Assembly (NCBI GenBank): GCA_017464025.1
Contig: JAFUEI010000052.1
Span: forward strand, 1 to 64,000
Direction of reading: 5' to 3'
Source of the DNA: Paludibacteraceae bacterium
GTDB lineage: Bacteria; Bacteroidota; Bacteroidia; Bacteroidales; Paludibacteraceae
Length of the DNA stretch: 64,000 nt
Below are positions 42,548-51,029 of this stretch, one piece after another. Numbering within the stretch: the first letter of the stretch is position 1; each line of letters starts with the position of its first letter. The notes under the pieces are model-generated. The model saw nothing but the letters and a program-made list of their open reading frames with translations. It had not been told where the DNA came from and did no database searches. The translations under genes and the position numbers were made by a program.

Positions 42548-45500
42548 ATGAAAAAATTCAACGAATACGGCAAGCTTGATCTGGCGCAAACGGCCGCCGA
42601 CCTCCTTGCCCAATGGGAAAAAGAACACCTTTTCGAACAGTCGGTCAGTACGCGCGACGGCGCCCCCCGGTTTCTCTTCTTTGAAGGCCCACCCTCTGCC
42701 AACGGCATGCCCGGCATTCACCACGTGCTTGCCCGGAGCATCAAGGACACCTTCTGCCGCTACAAGACAATGCAAGGCTTTCAGGTGCACCGCAAGGCCG
42801 GTTGGGACACCCACGGTCTGCCGGTAGAATTAGGCGTGGAGAAGATGCTTGGCATCACCAAAGAGGACATAGGCAAAACTATTTCCGTCGATGAATACAA
42901 TGCCGCCTGCCGCCGCGAGGTGATGAAATACACCCGCGAATGGACCAACCTCACCAAGCAGATGGGATACTGGGTGGACCTCGACAACCCCTATATCACA
43001 TACGACAATAAATACATTGAGACCCTCTGGTACCTCCTTAAAGAACTCTACAAGAAAGGCTACCTCTACAAGGGCTATACCATCCAGCCTTATTCACCTG
43101 CGGCAGGAACAGGTCTCTCGTCCCACGAACTCAACCAACCCGGCTGCTACCGTGACGTCAAAGACCTCACCTGCACCGCACAGTTCCGTCTCACCGACGA
43201 GGCTCTCCTTGACGCTCTCATCGGTGAAACAAACGGCAAACCCGTCTATATCCTCGCTTGGACCACCACGCCATGGACACTGCCCTCCAACACAGCCCTC
43301 TGTGTAGGTCAGAAAATCGAATATGTGGCTGTCGAAGGCGATAACCCCTACACCAAAGAACAGGCTGTTTATATCCTTGCCTCGGCCAGACTCGCTGCCT
43401 ACAGCAAAGAACTCGGCGAACAACCACGCATACTCGCGCGAATCAGCGGCGATGCCCTCGTCGGCATGCACTATCAACCGCTCTTCCCCTGGGTAAAACT
43501 GCAAAATGCTTTCCGCGTCATCCCGGGCGACTACGTGACCACAGATGATGGTACAGGCATCGTGCACATCGCCCCGACCTTCGGTGCCGATGACAAGAAA
43601 GTAGCCGATGCTGCCGGCATCCCCGGACTCTACATGCAGACCAAAGCCAATGGTCCCCGCCCAATGGTCGATTTCACCGGTAAATACTGGAAAGTCGAAG
43701 ACCTTGACAACGACTGGTACAAAGCTTGTGTAAACGACGAACTCTACCGCAAATATGCAGGCCGGTGGGTCAAGAACGCCTATGACCCGCAATTCACGCC
43801 CAACGGCAAGTATGACGAAGCCGCGGCTGCCAAAGCCGAGTCTCTTGACCTCCATCTCTGCTTGGAAATGAAAGCCGACGGACGACTCTTCCGCACGGAG
43901 AAACACGTCCACTCGTATCCCCACTGCTGGAGGACCGACAAACCTGTACTCTATTATCCGCTCGACTCGTGGTTCATCCGCTCCACCAAAGCGCGCGACG
44001 AGATGATTGCCCTCAACAAAACCATCAACTGGCAGCCCGAATCCACCGGCACCGGACGCTTTGGACAATGGCTCAACAACCTCAACGACTGGAACCTCTC
44101 CCGTTCGCGTTATTGGGGCACACCGCTCCCCATCTGGCGTACCGAGGACGGCACCGAAGAAATATGTATAGGTTCCATCGCCGAATTATTCGATGAAATC
44201 GGTAAATCTGTCAAAGCTGGTTTTATGACCGCTAACCCTTGGCCGAACCACAAACCCGGCGATTACTCCAAGGAAAACTACGACCCCGCCGTCATAGACC
44301 TCCACCGCCCGTATGTGGATAACATCATCCTCGTCTCGCCCTCCGGCAAACCCATGCGCCGCGAACTGGACCTCATCGATGTGTGGTTCGACTCCGGTGC
44401 CATGCCCTACGCACAAAACCACTACCCCTTCGAGAATGCCGACGCACCACGCACTGCCGACTTCATCTCGGAAGGCGTGGACCAGACACGCGGATGGTTT
44501 TTCACCCTCCATGCCATCCACACCATGATAGAAGGCACCGTGGCATACAAAAACGTCATTTCCAATGGTCTCGTCCTCGACAAGAACGGCAACAAGATGT
44601 CCAAACGCCTCGGCAATGCCGTGGATCCCTTCGGGGCAATAGACAAGTACGGCGCGGATGCCGTCCGCTGGTATATGCTCACCAACTCTTCCCCATGGGA
44701 AAACCTTAAGTTCGACCCCGAAGGAGTCGATGAAATCCGCCGTAAGTTCTTCGGAACCCTCTATAATACCTACTCTTTCTTCGCTCTCTATGCCAATGTG
44801 GACGGCTGGTCTCCAGCGACCAAACACGATAACGAGCCGTTGGTTTACGCCGAGATAGACCTGTGGATTCTGAGCAAACTCAACTCCCTCGTCAAAGAGG
44901 TGACCGAAGCCTACGATGCCTATGAACCTACCAAAGCGGGACGCGCCATATCCGATTTCGTGCAGGACGACCTCTCCAACTGGTACGTCCGCCTTAACCG
45001 CAAGCGTTTCTGGGGAGGCAAAATGGATGCCGACAAGCAGGCTGCTTATGACACACTCTATACCTGTCTCAAGACCGTCGCACAGCTTATGGCACCTAAC
45101 GCACCGTTCTATGCCGACCGCCTCTACCGCGACCTTACCGGTGGAAAGACCGTACACCTGAGCACTTGGCCAAAGGCAAATGAAAAACTGATTGACCCCA
45201 CGCTGGAAGCCCAGATGCAACTTGCCCAACAGGCTACCAGCATGATTCTCGCGCTCCGCAAACGCGCCAACAAGAAAGTGCGCCAACCGCTTCAGAAAGC
45301 CGTTATTCCCGCTTCCGACGACAGGATGCGCCACAACCTCCTGCATGTGGCCGACCTCATAAAGACAGAGGTCAACATCAAGCAACTGCTTGTCGTAGGC
45401 AACGACGACCCGCAAGTGCAGCTCGTCAAGAAGATACGTCCCAATTTCAAAGTGTTGGGCAAGAAGGTGGGCAAGGACATGAAAGCTGTTGCCGCCGAGA

Positions 45501-45940
45501 TAGGCGCCATGACGCAGGAGCAAATCCTCCGCATGGAAGCGGAAGGACGCTATCCGCTCACGACTGCCGCATATTGTCTCGTTGCAGAAGATGTGGACAT
45601 TCTGACCGAAGACATGCCCGGCTGGCTTGTTGCCAACGACGGACTGCTGACCGTCGCTCTTGACATAGAAGTGACCGAACAACTCCTGCAGGAAGGCATC
45701 GCCCGTGAACTCATCAACCGCATCCAGAACCTGCGCAAGTCGGCAGGACTGGAAATCACCGACCGCATCCGCGTGGAGATAGAACGCAACGACAACGTGA
45801 ATGCCGCCGTGGAGAACTACCGCGACTACATCTGTTCGCAGGTGCTGGCATACAGTTTGCAACTGGTGGAACAGACCACCGACGGCGACGTGCTTGATTT
45901 TGAAGACTTCAACGTAACTATCAACCTGAAAAAAGCATAA
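42548..45940 (+). CDS. ileS: Isoleucyl-tRNA synthetase (long, eukaryote-like type)
   Basis: A 1130-residue class I synthetase that charges tRNA-Ile in the cytoplasm. The HIGH-type motif is GMPGIHHVLARSIKD within PPSANGMPGIHH, and KMSKS is K683-MSKR in NGNKMSKRLGNAVDP. The GWDTHGLPVELGVEK and AWTTTPWTLPSNTALCVG (editing domain) segments are also present. The length and lack of a C-terminal zinc-binding cysteine cluster fit the eukaryote-like IleS found throughout Bacteroidetes, a type known for reduced mupirocin sensitivity. It is the first gene of a tight plus-strand run that continues with envelope genes 4 bases downstream. Confidence 0.97.
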   Translation: MKKFNEYGKLDLAQTAADLLAQWEKEHLFEQSVSTRDGAPRFLFFEGPPSANGMPGIHHVLARSIKDTFCRYKTMQGFQVHRKAGWDTHGLPVELGVEKMLGITKEDIGKTISVDEYNAACRREVMKYTREWTNLTKQMGYWVDLDNPYITYDNKYIETLWYLLKELYKKGYLYKGYTIQPYSPAAGTGLSSHELNQPGCYRDVKDLTCTAQFRLTDEALLDALIGETNGKPVYILAWTTTPWTLPSNTALCVGQKIEYVAVEGDNPYTKEQAVYILASARLAAYSKELGEQPRILARISGDALVGMHYQPLFPWVKLQNAFRVIPGDYVTTDDGTGIVHIAPTFGADDKKVADAAGIPGLYMQTKANGPRPMVDFTGKYWKVEDLDNDWYKACVNDELYRKYAGRWVKNAYDPQFTPNGKYDEAAAAKAESLDLHLCLEMKADGRLFRTEKHVHSYPHCWRTDKPVLYYPLDSWFIRSTKARDEMIALNKTINWQPESTGTGRFGQWLNNLNDWNLSRSRYWGTPLPIWRTEDGTEEICIGSIAELFDEIGKSVKAGFMTANPWPNHKPGDYSKENYDPAVIDLHRPYVDNIILVSPSGKPMRRELDLIDVWFDSGAMPYAQNHYPFENADAPRTADFISEGVDQTRGWFFTLHAIHTMIEGTVAYKNVISNGLVLDKNGNKMSKRLGNAVDPFGAIDKYGADAVRWYMLTNSSPWENLKFDPEGVDEIRRKFFGTLYNTYSFFALYANVDGWSPATKHDNEPLVYAEIDLWILSKLNSLVKEVTEAYDAYEPTKAGRAISDFVQDDLSNWYVRLNRKRFWGGKMDADKQAAYDTLYTCLKTVAQLMAPNAPFYADRLYRDLTGGKTVHLSTWPKANEKLIDPTLEAQMQLAQQATSMILALRKRANKKVRQPLQKAVIPASDDRMRHNLLHVADLIKTEVNIKQLLVVGNDDPQVQLVKKIRPNFKVLGKKVGKDMKAVAAEIGAMTQEQILRMEAEGRYPLTTAAYCLVAEDVDILTEDMPGWLVANDGLLTVALDIEVTEQLLQEGIARELINRIQNLRKSAGLEITDRIRVEIERNDNVNAAVENYRDYICSQVLAYSLQLVEQTTDGDVLDFEDFNVTINLKKA

Positions 45941-45944
45941 CACA

Positions 45945-46376
45945 ATGAAACGGATCTTGTACAGCCTCGCCACCGCCTGCCTCATGGCGGTGCTGATGAC
46001 CTCCTGCAACATGTTCACCGCCCCTTCCTTCGAGGAGGATTTGCTTATCGGCAAATGGCAGAACACGGCCAACAGCGGCGAATTCTGGGTTTATACCACC
46101 GAAACCACGAACGATGGCGAGTATCAATACGGCCACACGTGGGACGAGAGCTACAACGACCCTGAGCAAGCCGTGTATGAAGAAGACCTGACTCCTTACG
46201 GCAACGGCTGGTTCAAATGGAAACTGGTGAAGAGCAGTCTGACCCAGATTCATCTGATGGAGAATGCGGGAGCGGAAATACCGAAGGTATATACCGTGAC
46301 GGCACTCACTGAGACCACACTCACCTACAAGGACGACTTCAAAAAGACCTACACCTTCAAAAAGATTTCCAAATGA
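45945..46376 (+). CDS. Small lipoprotein, lipocalin-like
   Basis: A 143-residue lipoprotein with a clear type II signal (MKRILYSLATACLMAVLMTSC). The mature part begins after a short linker with LLIGKWQNTANSGEFWVYTTE and continues as alternating strands to TTLTYKDDFKKTYTFKKISK. The opening G-x-W and the short beta pattern resemble lipocalin-like lipoproteins of Bacteroidales. No ligand can be named. It starts 4 bases after ileS, and its stop overlaps the AsmA-like start (ATGA), so the two envelope proteins are translationally coupled and may act together. Confidence 0.8.
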   Translation: MKRILYSLATACLMAVLMTSCNMFTAPSFEEDLLIGKWQNTANSGEFWVYTTETTNDGEYQYGHTWDESYNDPEQAVYEEDLTPYGNGWFKWKLVKSSLTQIHLMENAGAEIPKVYTVTALTETTLTYKDDFKKTYTFKKISK

Positions 46377-49300
46377 AACGTTTCTGGAAAATTCTGGGCA
46401 TTACGCTCGGCTCGCTGGTCGGCGTGGTGTTGGCGGCAGTCTGCATTGCTGTCTATGTGGTATTCACCCCTCGGCGGCTGACCCCTATTGTACGCGATGT
46501 AGCCAACCGATATATTGCCTGCCCTCATGAGGTGGGCGAAGTGGACCTGACCTTTTTCTCCACCTTCCCCGAGTTCGGCCTGCGTGCCAAAGGGCTGTAT
46601 TTGGTCAATCCGATGGAGGGCGCCCAAAGTGATACACTGCTGGCGGCTCCCGAAGTGGTGGCACGTGTGAACCTGATGCGTTTTCTGAAAGAGAATACGC
46701 TGGAGGTGCATGAACTCAGTCTGGACAAGGCGGAAGCCAACCTCTTTATCAATGCCGACGGGCAGACCAATATCGATGTTTTCGTGCTTCCCGAAGACAC
46801 AACGGAAGACACCACCGCCTTCTCTCTCCCGTTCGAGCGGCTGTTGGTCGAGAGGGTAAGCATCACGGCGCAACAACTGAGTTTCCTCTCGCTGAAAGAC
46901 AGCATCGAGGCACGTCTGCTGGAGACCGGCCTCACTGCTTCTGCCGACGGTCTGGACGACATCAGTCTGCAATTGGACTGCCGTTCTGTCAGCGCCACAC
47001 TGGGCAGTGTGCAGTATGCCGACGGTCTGCACCTGCGTCTGAAAGCTCCCCATACTTCGCTCCGTCTGGACACCCTCGGCATCACGCTGCGCAATACCGA
47101 ACTGAGCGTCAACAATTTCGGACTTACGCTGGACGGTTCTGCCGATATGCAGGGCGAAGATATCGTGCTGGATGCACAGCTCAAGACCGGCACATGGGAC
47201 ATCCCCTCACTGCTGTCATTGCTGCCCCAGAACATCCTTCGGCTGTTAGACGGTATTGACATTGATGCCGCGACGGCACAACTGAACGCCTCCGTTAAAG
47301 GAGTATATAACGAATCTTTGATGCCGCTTGTGGACGCTACCCTCAATCTTGACGACGGTCAAGCGGCCTATATGGAAGTGTTCCCTTACCGGCTTAGCGA
47401 CATCCGTCTGCTGGCCGACGCCCACCTCGACCTCAACGAAGAACGCAACTCCGCCGTCAACATCCGCAAACTGCATGCCCGCACCGGCAAGACCGTACTC
47501 GATGCAACCGGTAGCGTAAGCGAACTGCTGGGTGATGCTCTGTGTGACCTGCAGGCCCAAGCCGATGTGAACCTGCCCGAGTTCAAACGCTATCTGGAGA
47601 GCAACGCCACCTATGCCGACCTCAAAGGTAATGCTACAGGTACGGTAGGCGCCCGCATCCGCCTTTCGGCACTGAAGAACATGCAGCTCTCCAAAGGTGT
47701 CATATGCGGCAACTTGAATCTGACAGGGTTGCATGTCGCCTATGACAGCATGCTGGTGGATATTCCAAAGACCGGCCTACAGTTCCGCATTCCCAATGCC
47801 AAACCATCCCGTCCCGCTACAGGCTGGCTGGCTGCCACACTGACGCCCGAGAGCCTTGCCTTTGAGATGATAGACCAACTGAAAGCCGATATGGGCAAGG
47901 CCACCATCCGTTTAGAGTCCAACGACATACTCGGCACAAGCAGTCTGCTTTGTGCCGTAGCAGACGTTGATGCCACGATGCTGACCGCTGCACTCGACTC
48001 AATGGGCGGCACGCTGCAACAGCCGCGCCTAAAGGCATACGCTGAATACGACACGAAGGCTGCCGACGCCATTCCTACAGTAGAAGCCGACCTCGCCTTC
48101 AACGATTTGCAGGGCTATTATGAAGACATCAACGCACATCTCACGCAGTCGCAGCTGACAGCCTCCCTCTCCGGCACCCGCAAAGACAAGAGTCAGCCAC
48201 GTGCCAAAGTAACCCTTCGCACAGGCAGCGTGAAAGCCTCCGTCGGTGACGATGTAAAAGCACAGACAGGCCTTCTCAGCCTCACCGCCAATGCGCGACG
48301 TGACCCTTCGAAGGAGAACCTGCTGCTGCAATGGAACCCGCGCCTCAACATCAGTCTGACCGATGGAAGCGCCGACCTGAAAGCATTCTCCGAACATATC
48401 GAGATACCGCAAATCACGTTCGACTACTCCAACAAAGTGTTCAACATCGCTGAGAGCCGGCTCAACATCGGCAACAGCGACTTCTCGCTGCAAGGTCAGG
48501 TGCGCAACATCGGCCCCTGGCTTGACAAGAAAGGCAACCTGCAGGGCGAACTCACCTTCTCAAGCCGTCATACCGACGTGAACGAACTGATGGCTCTCTT
48601 CTCGGCCGACAGCGGCACCGAAGAAACTCCGCAAGAGGCCGAAGCGGCCAAGACGGACGACGACAAAGAGGCCAATCCCTTCCTCGTTCCGAAGGACGTG
48701 GACCTGATGCTTGTCACCGATATCCGCGAAGCTGTTGTATTTGACCAGCTCGCCCGCGACCTTGGCGGCAAACTATATGTGAAAGATGGTGTACTGGTGC
48801 TTGAAGAGATGGGCTTCATCTGCAATGCCGCCAAACTGCAACTCACAGCCATGTACAAGACCCCGCGGCGCAACCATATCTATGCCGGACTGGACTACCA
48901 CATGGTGGACATCAACATCCAGGAACTGGTTAACATGATTCCGCAGATCGACACCCTCATGCCTATGCTCCGTTCGTTCCGCGGCAACGGCGAGTTCCAT
49001 CTCGCTGCCGAGACGTTCCTTACAGCCAAATACGACCCCAAGTGGAGCACTGCACGAGGAGCCGTCAGCATCACCGGCAAAGACCTTGTGCTGCTTGACT
49101 CGGAAACCTTCGGCAAGATAGCCAAGATTCTCATGTTTAACCGCAAGACCGAGAATCTGGTGGACAGCATTTCCGTACAGGCTACCCTCTTCAAGAAAGA
49201 GATGGACATCTATCCTTTCTGCATGACGATGGACAAATACATGGCAGCTGTCGGCGGCCGTCATAATCTGGACATGTCGTTCAACTACCATGTCTCTCTG

Positions 49301-49492
49301 CTCAAACCGCTGTATATCGGCGTGGACGTGAGCGGGACGCTGGACGACCTGAAGATACGACCTGCCAAATGCCGCTATGCACAAGATTTCCGTCCCATCA
49401 TCCGCCGCGATGTGGAGACGCAGAATGCCAGCCTGAAAAAACTCATCAACGCCGCCTTGAAGCGTAAGGTGACCATCCAATCCGAACAATAA
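46373..49492 (+). CDS. AsmA-family protein
   Basis: A 1039-residue inner-membrane-anchored periplasmic protein. It has one N-terminal helix (WKILGITLGSLVGVVLAAVCIAVYVVF). The AsmA N-terminal pattern follows: VDLTFFSTFPEFGLRAKGLYLVNPMEGAQSDTLLAAPEVVARVNLMRFLKE and VHELSLDKAEANLFINADGQTNIDVF. A long array of beta repeats comes next, then a conserved C-terminal region with FHLAAETFLTAKYDP, NLVDSISVQATLFKKEMDIYPFCMTMDKYMAAVGGRHNLDMSFNYHVSLL. This is the repeating beta-groove superfamily that includes TamB and is linked to lipid movement across the periplasm. It is coupled to the small lipoprotein upstream. A related TamB fusion lies 4 kb away. Confidence 0.9.
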   Translation: MKRFWKILGITLGSLVGVVLAAVCIAVYVVFTPRRLTPIVRDVANRYIACPHEVGEVDLTFFSTFPEFGLRAKGLYLVNPMEGAQSDTLLAAPEVVARVNLMRFLKENTLEVHELSLDKAEANLFINADGQTNIDVFVLPEDTTEDTTAFSLPFERLLVERVSITAQQLSFLSLKDSIEARLLETGLTASADGLDDISLQLDCRSVSATLGSVQYADGLHLRLKAPHTSLRLDTLGITLRNTELSVNNFGLTLDGSADMQGEDIVLDAQLKTGTWDIPSLLSLLPQNILRLLDGIDIDAATAQLNASVKGVYNESLMPLVDATLNLDDGQAAYMEVFPYRLSDIRLLADAHLDLNEERNSAVNIRKLHARTGKTVLDATGSVSELLGDALCDLQAQADVNLPEFKRYLESNATYADLKGNATGTVGARIRLSALKNMQLSKGVICGNLNLTGLHVAYDSMLVDIPKTGLQFRIPNAKPSRPATGWLAATLTPESLAFEMIDQLKADMGKATIRLESNDILGTSSLLCAVADVDATMLTAALDSMGGTLQQPRLKAYAEYDTKAADAIPTVEADLAFNDLQGYYEDINAHLTQSQLTASLSGTRKDKSQPRAKVTLRTGSVKASVGDDVKAQTGLLSLTANARRDPSKENLLLQWNPRLNISLTDGSADLKAFSEHIEIPQITFDYSNKVFNIAESRLNIGNSDFSLQGQVRNIGPWLDKKGNLQGELTFSSRHTDVNELMALFSADSGTEETPQEAEAAKTDDDKEANPFLVPKDVDLMLVTDIREAVVFDQLARDLGGKLYVKDGVLVLEEMGFICNAAKLQLTAMYKTPRRNHIYAGLDYHMVDINIQELVNMIPQIDTLMPMLRSFRGNGEFHLAAETFLTAKYDPKWSTARGAVSITGKDLVLLDSETFGKIAKILMFNRKTENLVDSISVQATLFKKEMDIYPFCMTMDKYMAAVGGRHNLDMSFNYHVSLLKPLYIGVDVSGTLDDLKIRPAKCRYAQDFRPIIRRDVETQNASLKKLINAALKRKVTIQSEQ

Positions 49493-49514
49493 TCCGTAAA
49501 AAATACATACACCT

Positions 49515-51017
49515 ATGAAAACCTTCCGCCTGGCCGTTTTGGCCCTGACAGCCGTTGTCTGCTCCAGCTGTTTGACCACACTGCTCACCGTAGCCTCCAT
49601 GCCAACCCCCGCACCGGCACCTGCCAAACCTGCCACTGTGGTGGTACAGCAACCTGCCACCGTGGTAGTGACCCAACCTGTCAGCACCACCACAACCATA
49701 CGTCCCCCTCACGGGGCGACAAAAACCACCACTGTGCAGGTGAATGCCGCTACCACCGACCTCTGCTTGCATCTGGACCTGCAGGCCGTAGCCGCCGCCT
49801 TTGCACAATCGTCATCGGTGGAGGAGTTTGAGATGATTCTCAACTCGTCGCGTTACATGATTTCCAACCTCGACCTCAACCGTGACGGCTTCGTGGACTA
49901 CCTGCGCGTCATGGAAGTGATGAGCGGCTACAACCACGTGTTCGTCATTCAGGCCGTGCTTGCCTACAACGTGTTCCAGAACATTGCCACCCTTACGGTG
50001 GAACCCGGCTACGGCAGCACCTACTACTGCCAGATTATCGGCGAACCGTATATCTACGGCACCGCCTATATCGTTCAGCCCGTGTTTGTGAAGACTCCTC
50101 CTATTTTCACTTCCTTCGGCCACTACGGCTATACCGTATGGACCTCTCCCTACCACTGGGACTATTTCCCCACCTGGTATGCCCGTCCGAAGCCGCAATA
50201 TCTGAGCCACTATCAGGCCTACGTAACCACCTATATCACCAACCACCACTATTGTCATGAGGTGACTTACGTCAATACCGTTCACTACACGAACTACGAA
50301 ACGGTACGCCGCTCCGTATCGCGTGAAGACTATCGCAACCAGCACCCCGAACAGGCATTCTCTACCCGTACGGCCAACATCACCTATACGCCCGAAGGAA
50401 GCACCTCTACCCGCATCGTGCGCAATGCTTCCGATGTGCGCGGCGCCGCTCAGGCATCCACTACCAGCACCACCGGCACGCGAAAGAATGCTTCGTCTTC
50501 TTCACAGTCTGCCGCTTCGTCCAACCGCTCGGCAGCCGCTTCCCAGTCGGCATCGGCCGGCAGCCGCACTTCCACCCAGAGCACCAACAGCAGTGCACGC
50601 TCGTCAGCTGCTTCGCAATCGGCATCCTCTTCCGCCTCCTCTGCAAAAACGCAGACCGCTACTTCGGCTGCATCCCGTAGCACGGCACAACAGTCGGGCA
50701 CTGCTACCGCCACCACCTCCACACGCAGCACAGCAAGCAGCAGCAAGACCGCTGCCGCTACAACCACTCCGCAGACTGCTGCCACGACACGCTCTACTGC
50801 CGCCTCTTCCACCGTTCGTTCCACTACCAGCACCACCTCGAAAGTGCGTGAGAGCGGACGCGTAACCACCACCACACGCTCCTCTTCTGCGGCATCCTCT
50901 TCACGTTCGGCATCTGCATCCTCCTCAAGCCGCAGCAGTTCAGCAACGTCTTCCTCGAATGCATCTTCAAGCCGGAGCAGTAATCGTTCAGCTGCCGCAA
51001 CACGTACATCACGCTAA
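49515..51017 (+). CDS. Lipoprotein with Ser/Thr/Ala/Arg-rich disordered tail
   Basis: A 500-residue lipoprotein (signal MKTFRLAVLALTAVVCSSC). After a Pro/Thr/Val-rich stretch (about 30-70) comes a compact domain of about 200 residues. It contains LDLQAVAAAFAQSSSVEEFEMILNSS and an EF-hand-like loop, DLNRDGFVDYLRV, then an aromatic region rich in Tyr/His (HYGYTVWTSPYHWDYFPTWYARPKPQYLSHYQAYVTTYITNHHY). From about residue 310 the chain is almost only Ser, Thr, Ala, Arg, Gln and Gly, ending RSAAATRTSR. The tail is predicted to be disordered and basic. The function is unknown; attachment to surface polymers is possible. It is in the ileS run, 22 bases after the AsmA-like gene. Confidence 0.8.
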   Translation: MKTFRLAVLALTAVVCSSCLTTLLTVASMPTPAPAPAKPATVVVQQPATVVVTQPVSTTTTIRPPHGATKTTTVQVNAATTDLCLHLDLQAVAAAFAQSSSVEEFEMILNSSRYMISNLDLNRDGFVDYLRVMEVMSGYNHVFVIQAVLAYNVFQNIATLTVEPGYGSTYYCQIIGEPYIYGTAYIVQPVFVKTPPIFTSFGHYGYTVWTSPYHWDYFPTWYARPKPQYLSHYQAYVTTYITNHHYCHEVTYVNTVHYTNYETVRRSVSREDYRNQHPEQAFSTRTANITYTPEGSTSTRIVRNASDVRGAAQASTTSTTGTRKNASSSSQSAASSNRSAAASQSASAGSRTSTQSTNSSARSSAASQSASSSASSAKTQTATSAASRSTAQQSGTATATTSTRSTASSSKTAAATTTPQTAATTRSTAASSTVRSTTSTTSKVRESGRVTTTTRSSSAASSSRSASASSSSRSSSATSSSNASSSRSSNRSAAATRTSR

Positions 51018-51029
51018 AACTCCCGCTAT

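Noticed and set aside
44186..46072. 628-codon minus-strand frame opposite ileS
   Set aside because: Antisense to a certain gene; the openness follows from the codon bias of ileS. No motif or promoter.
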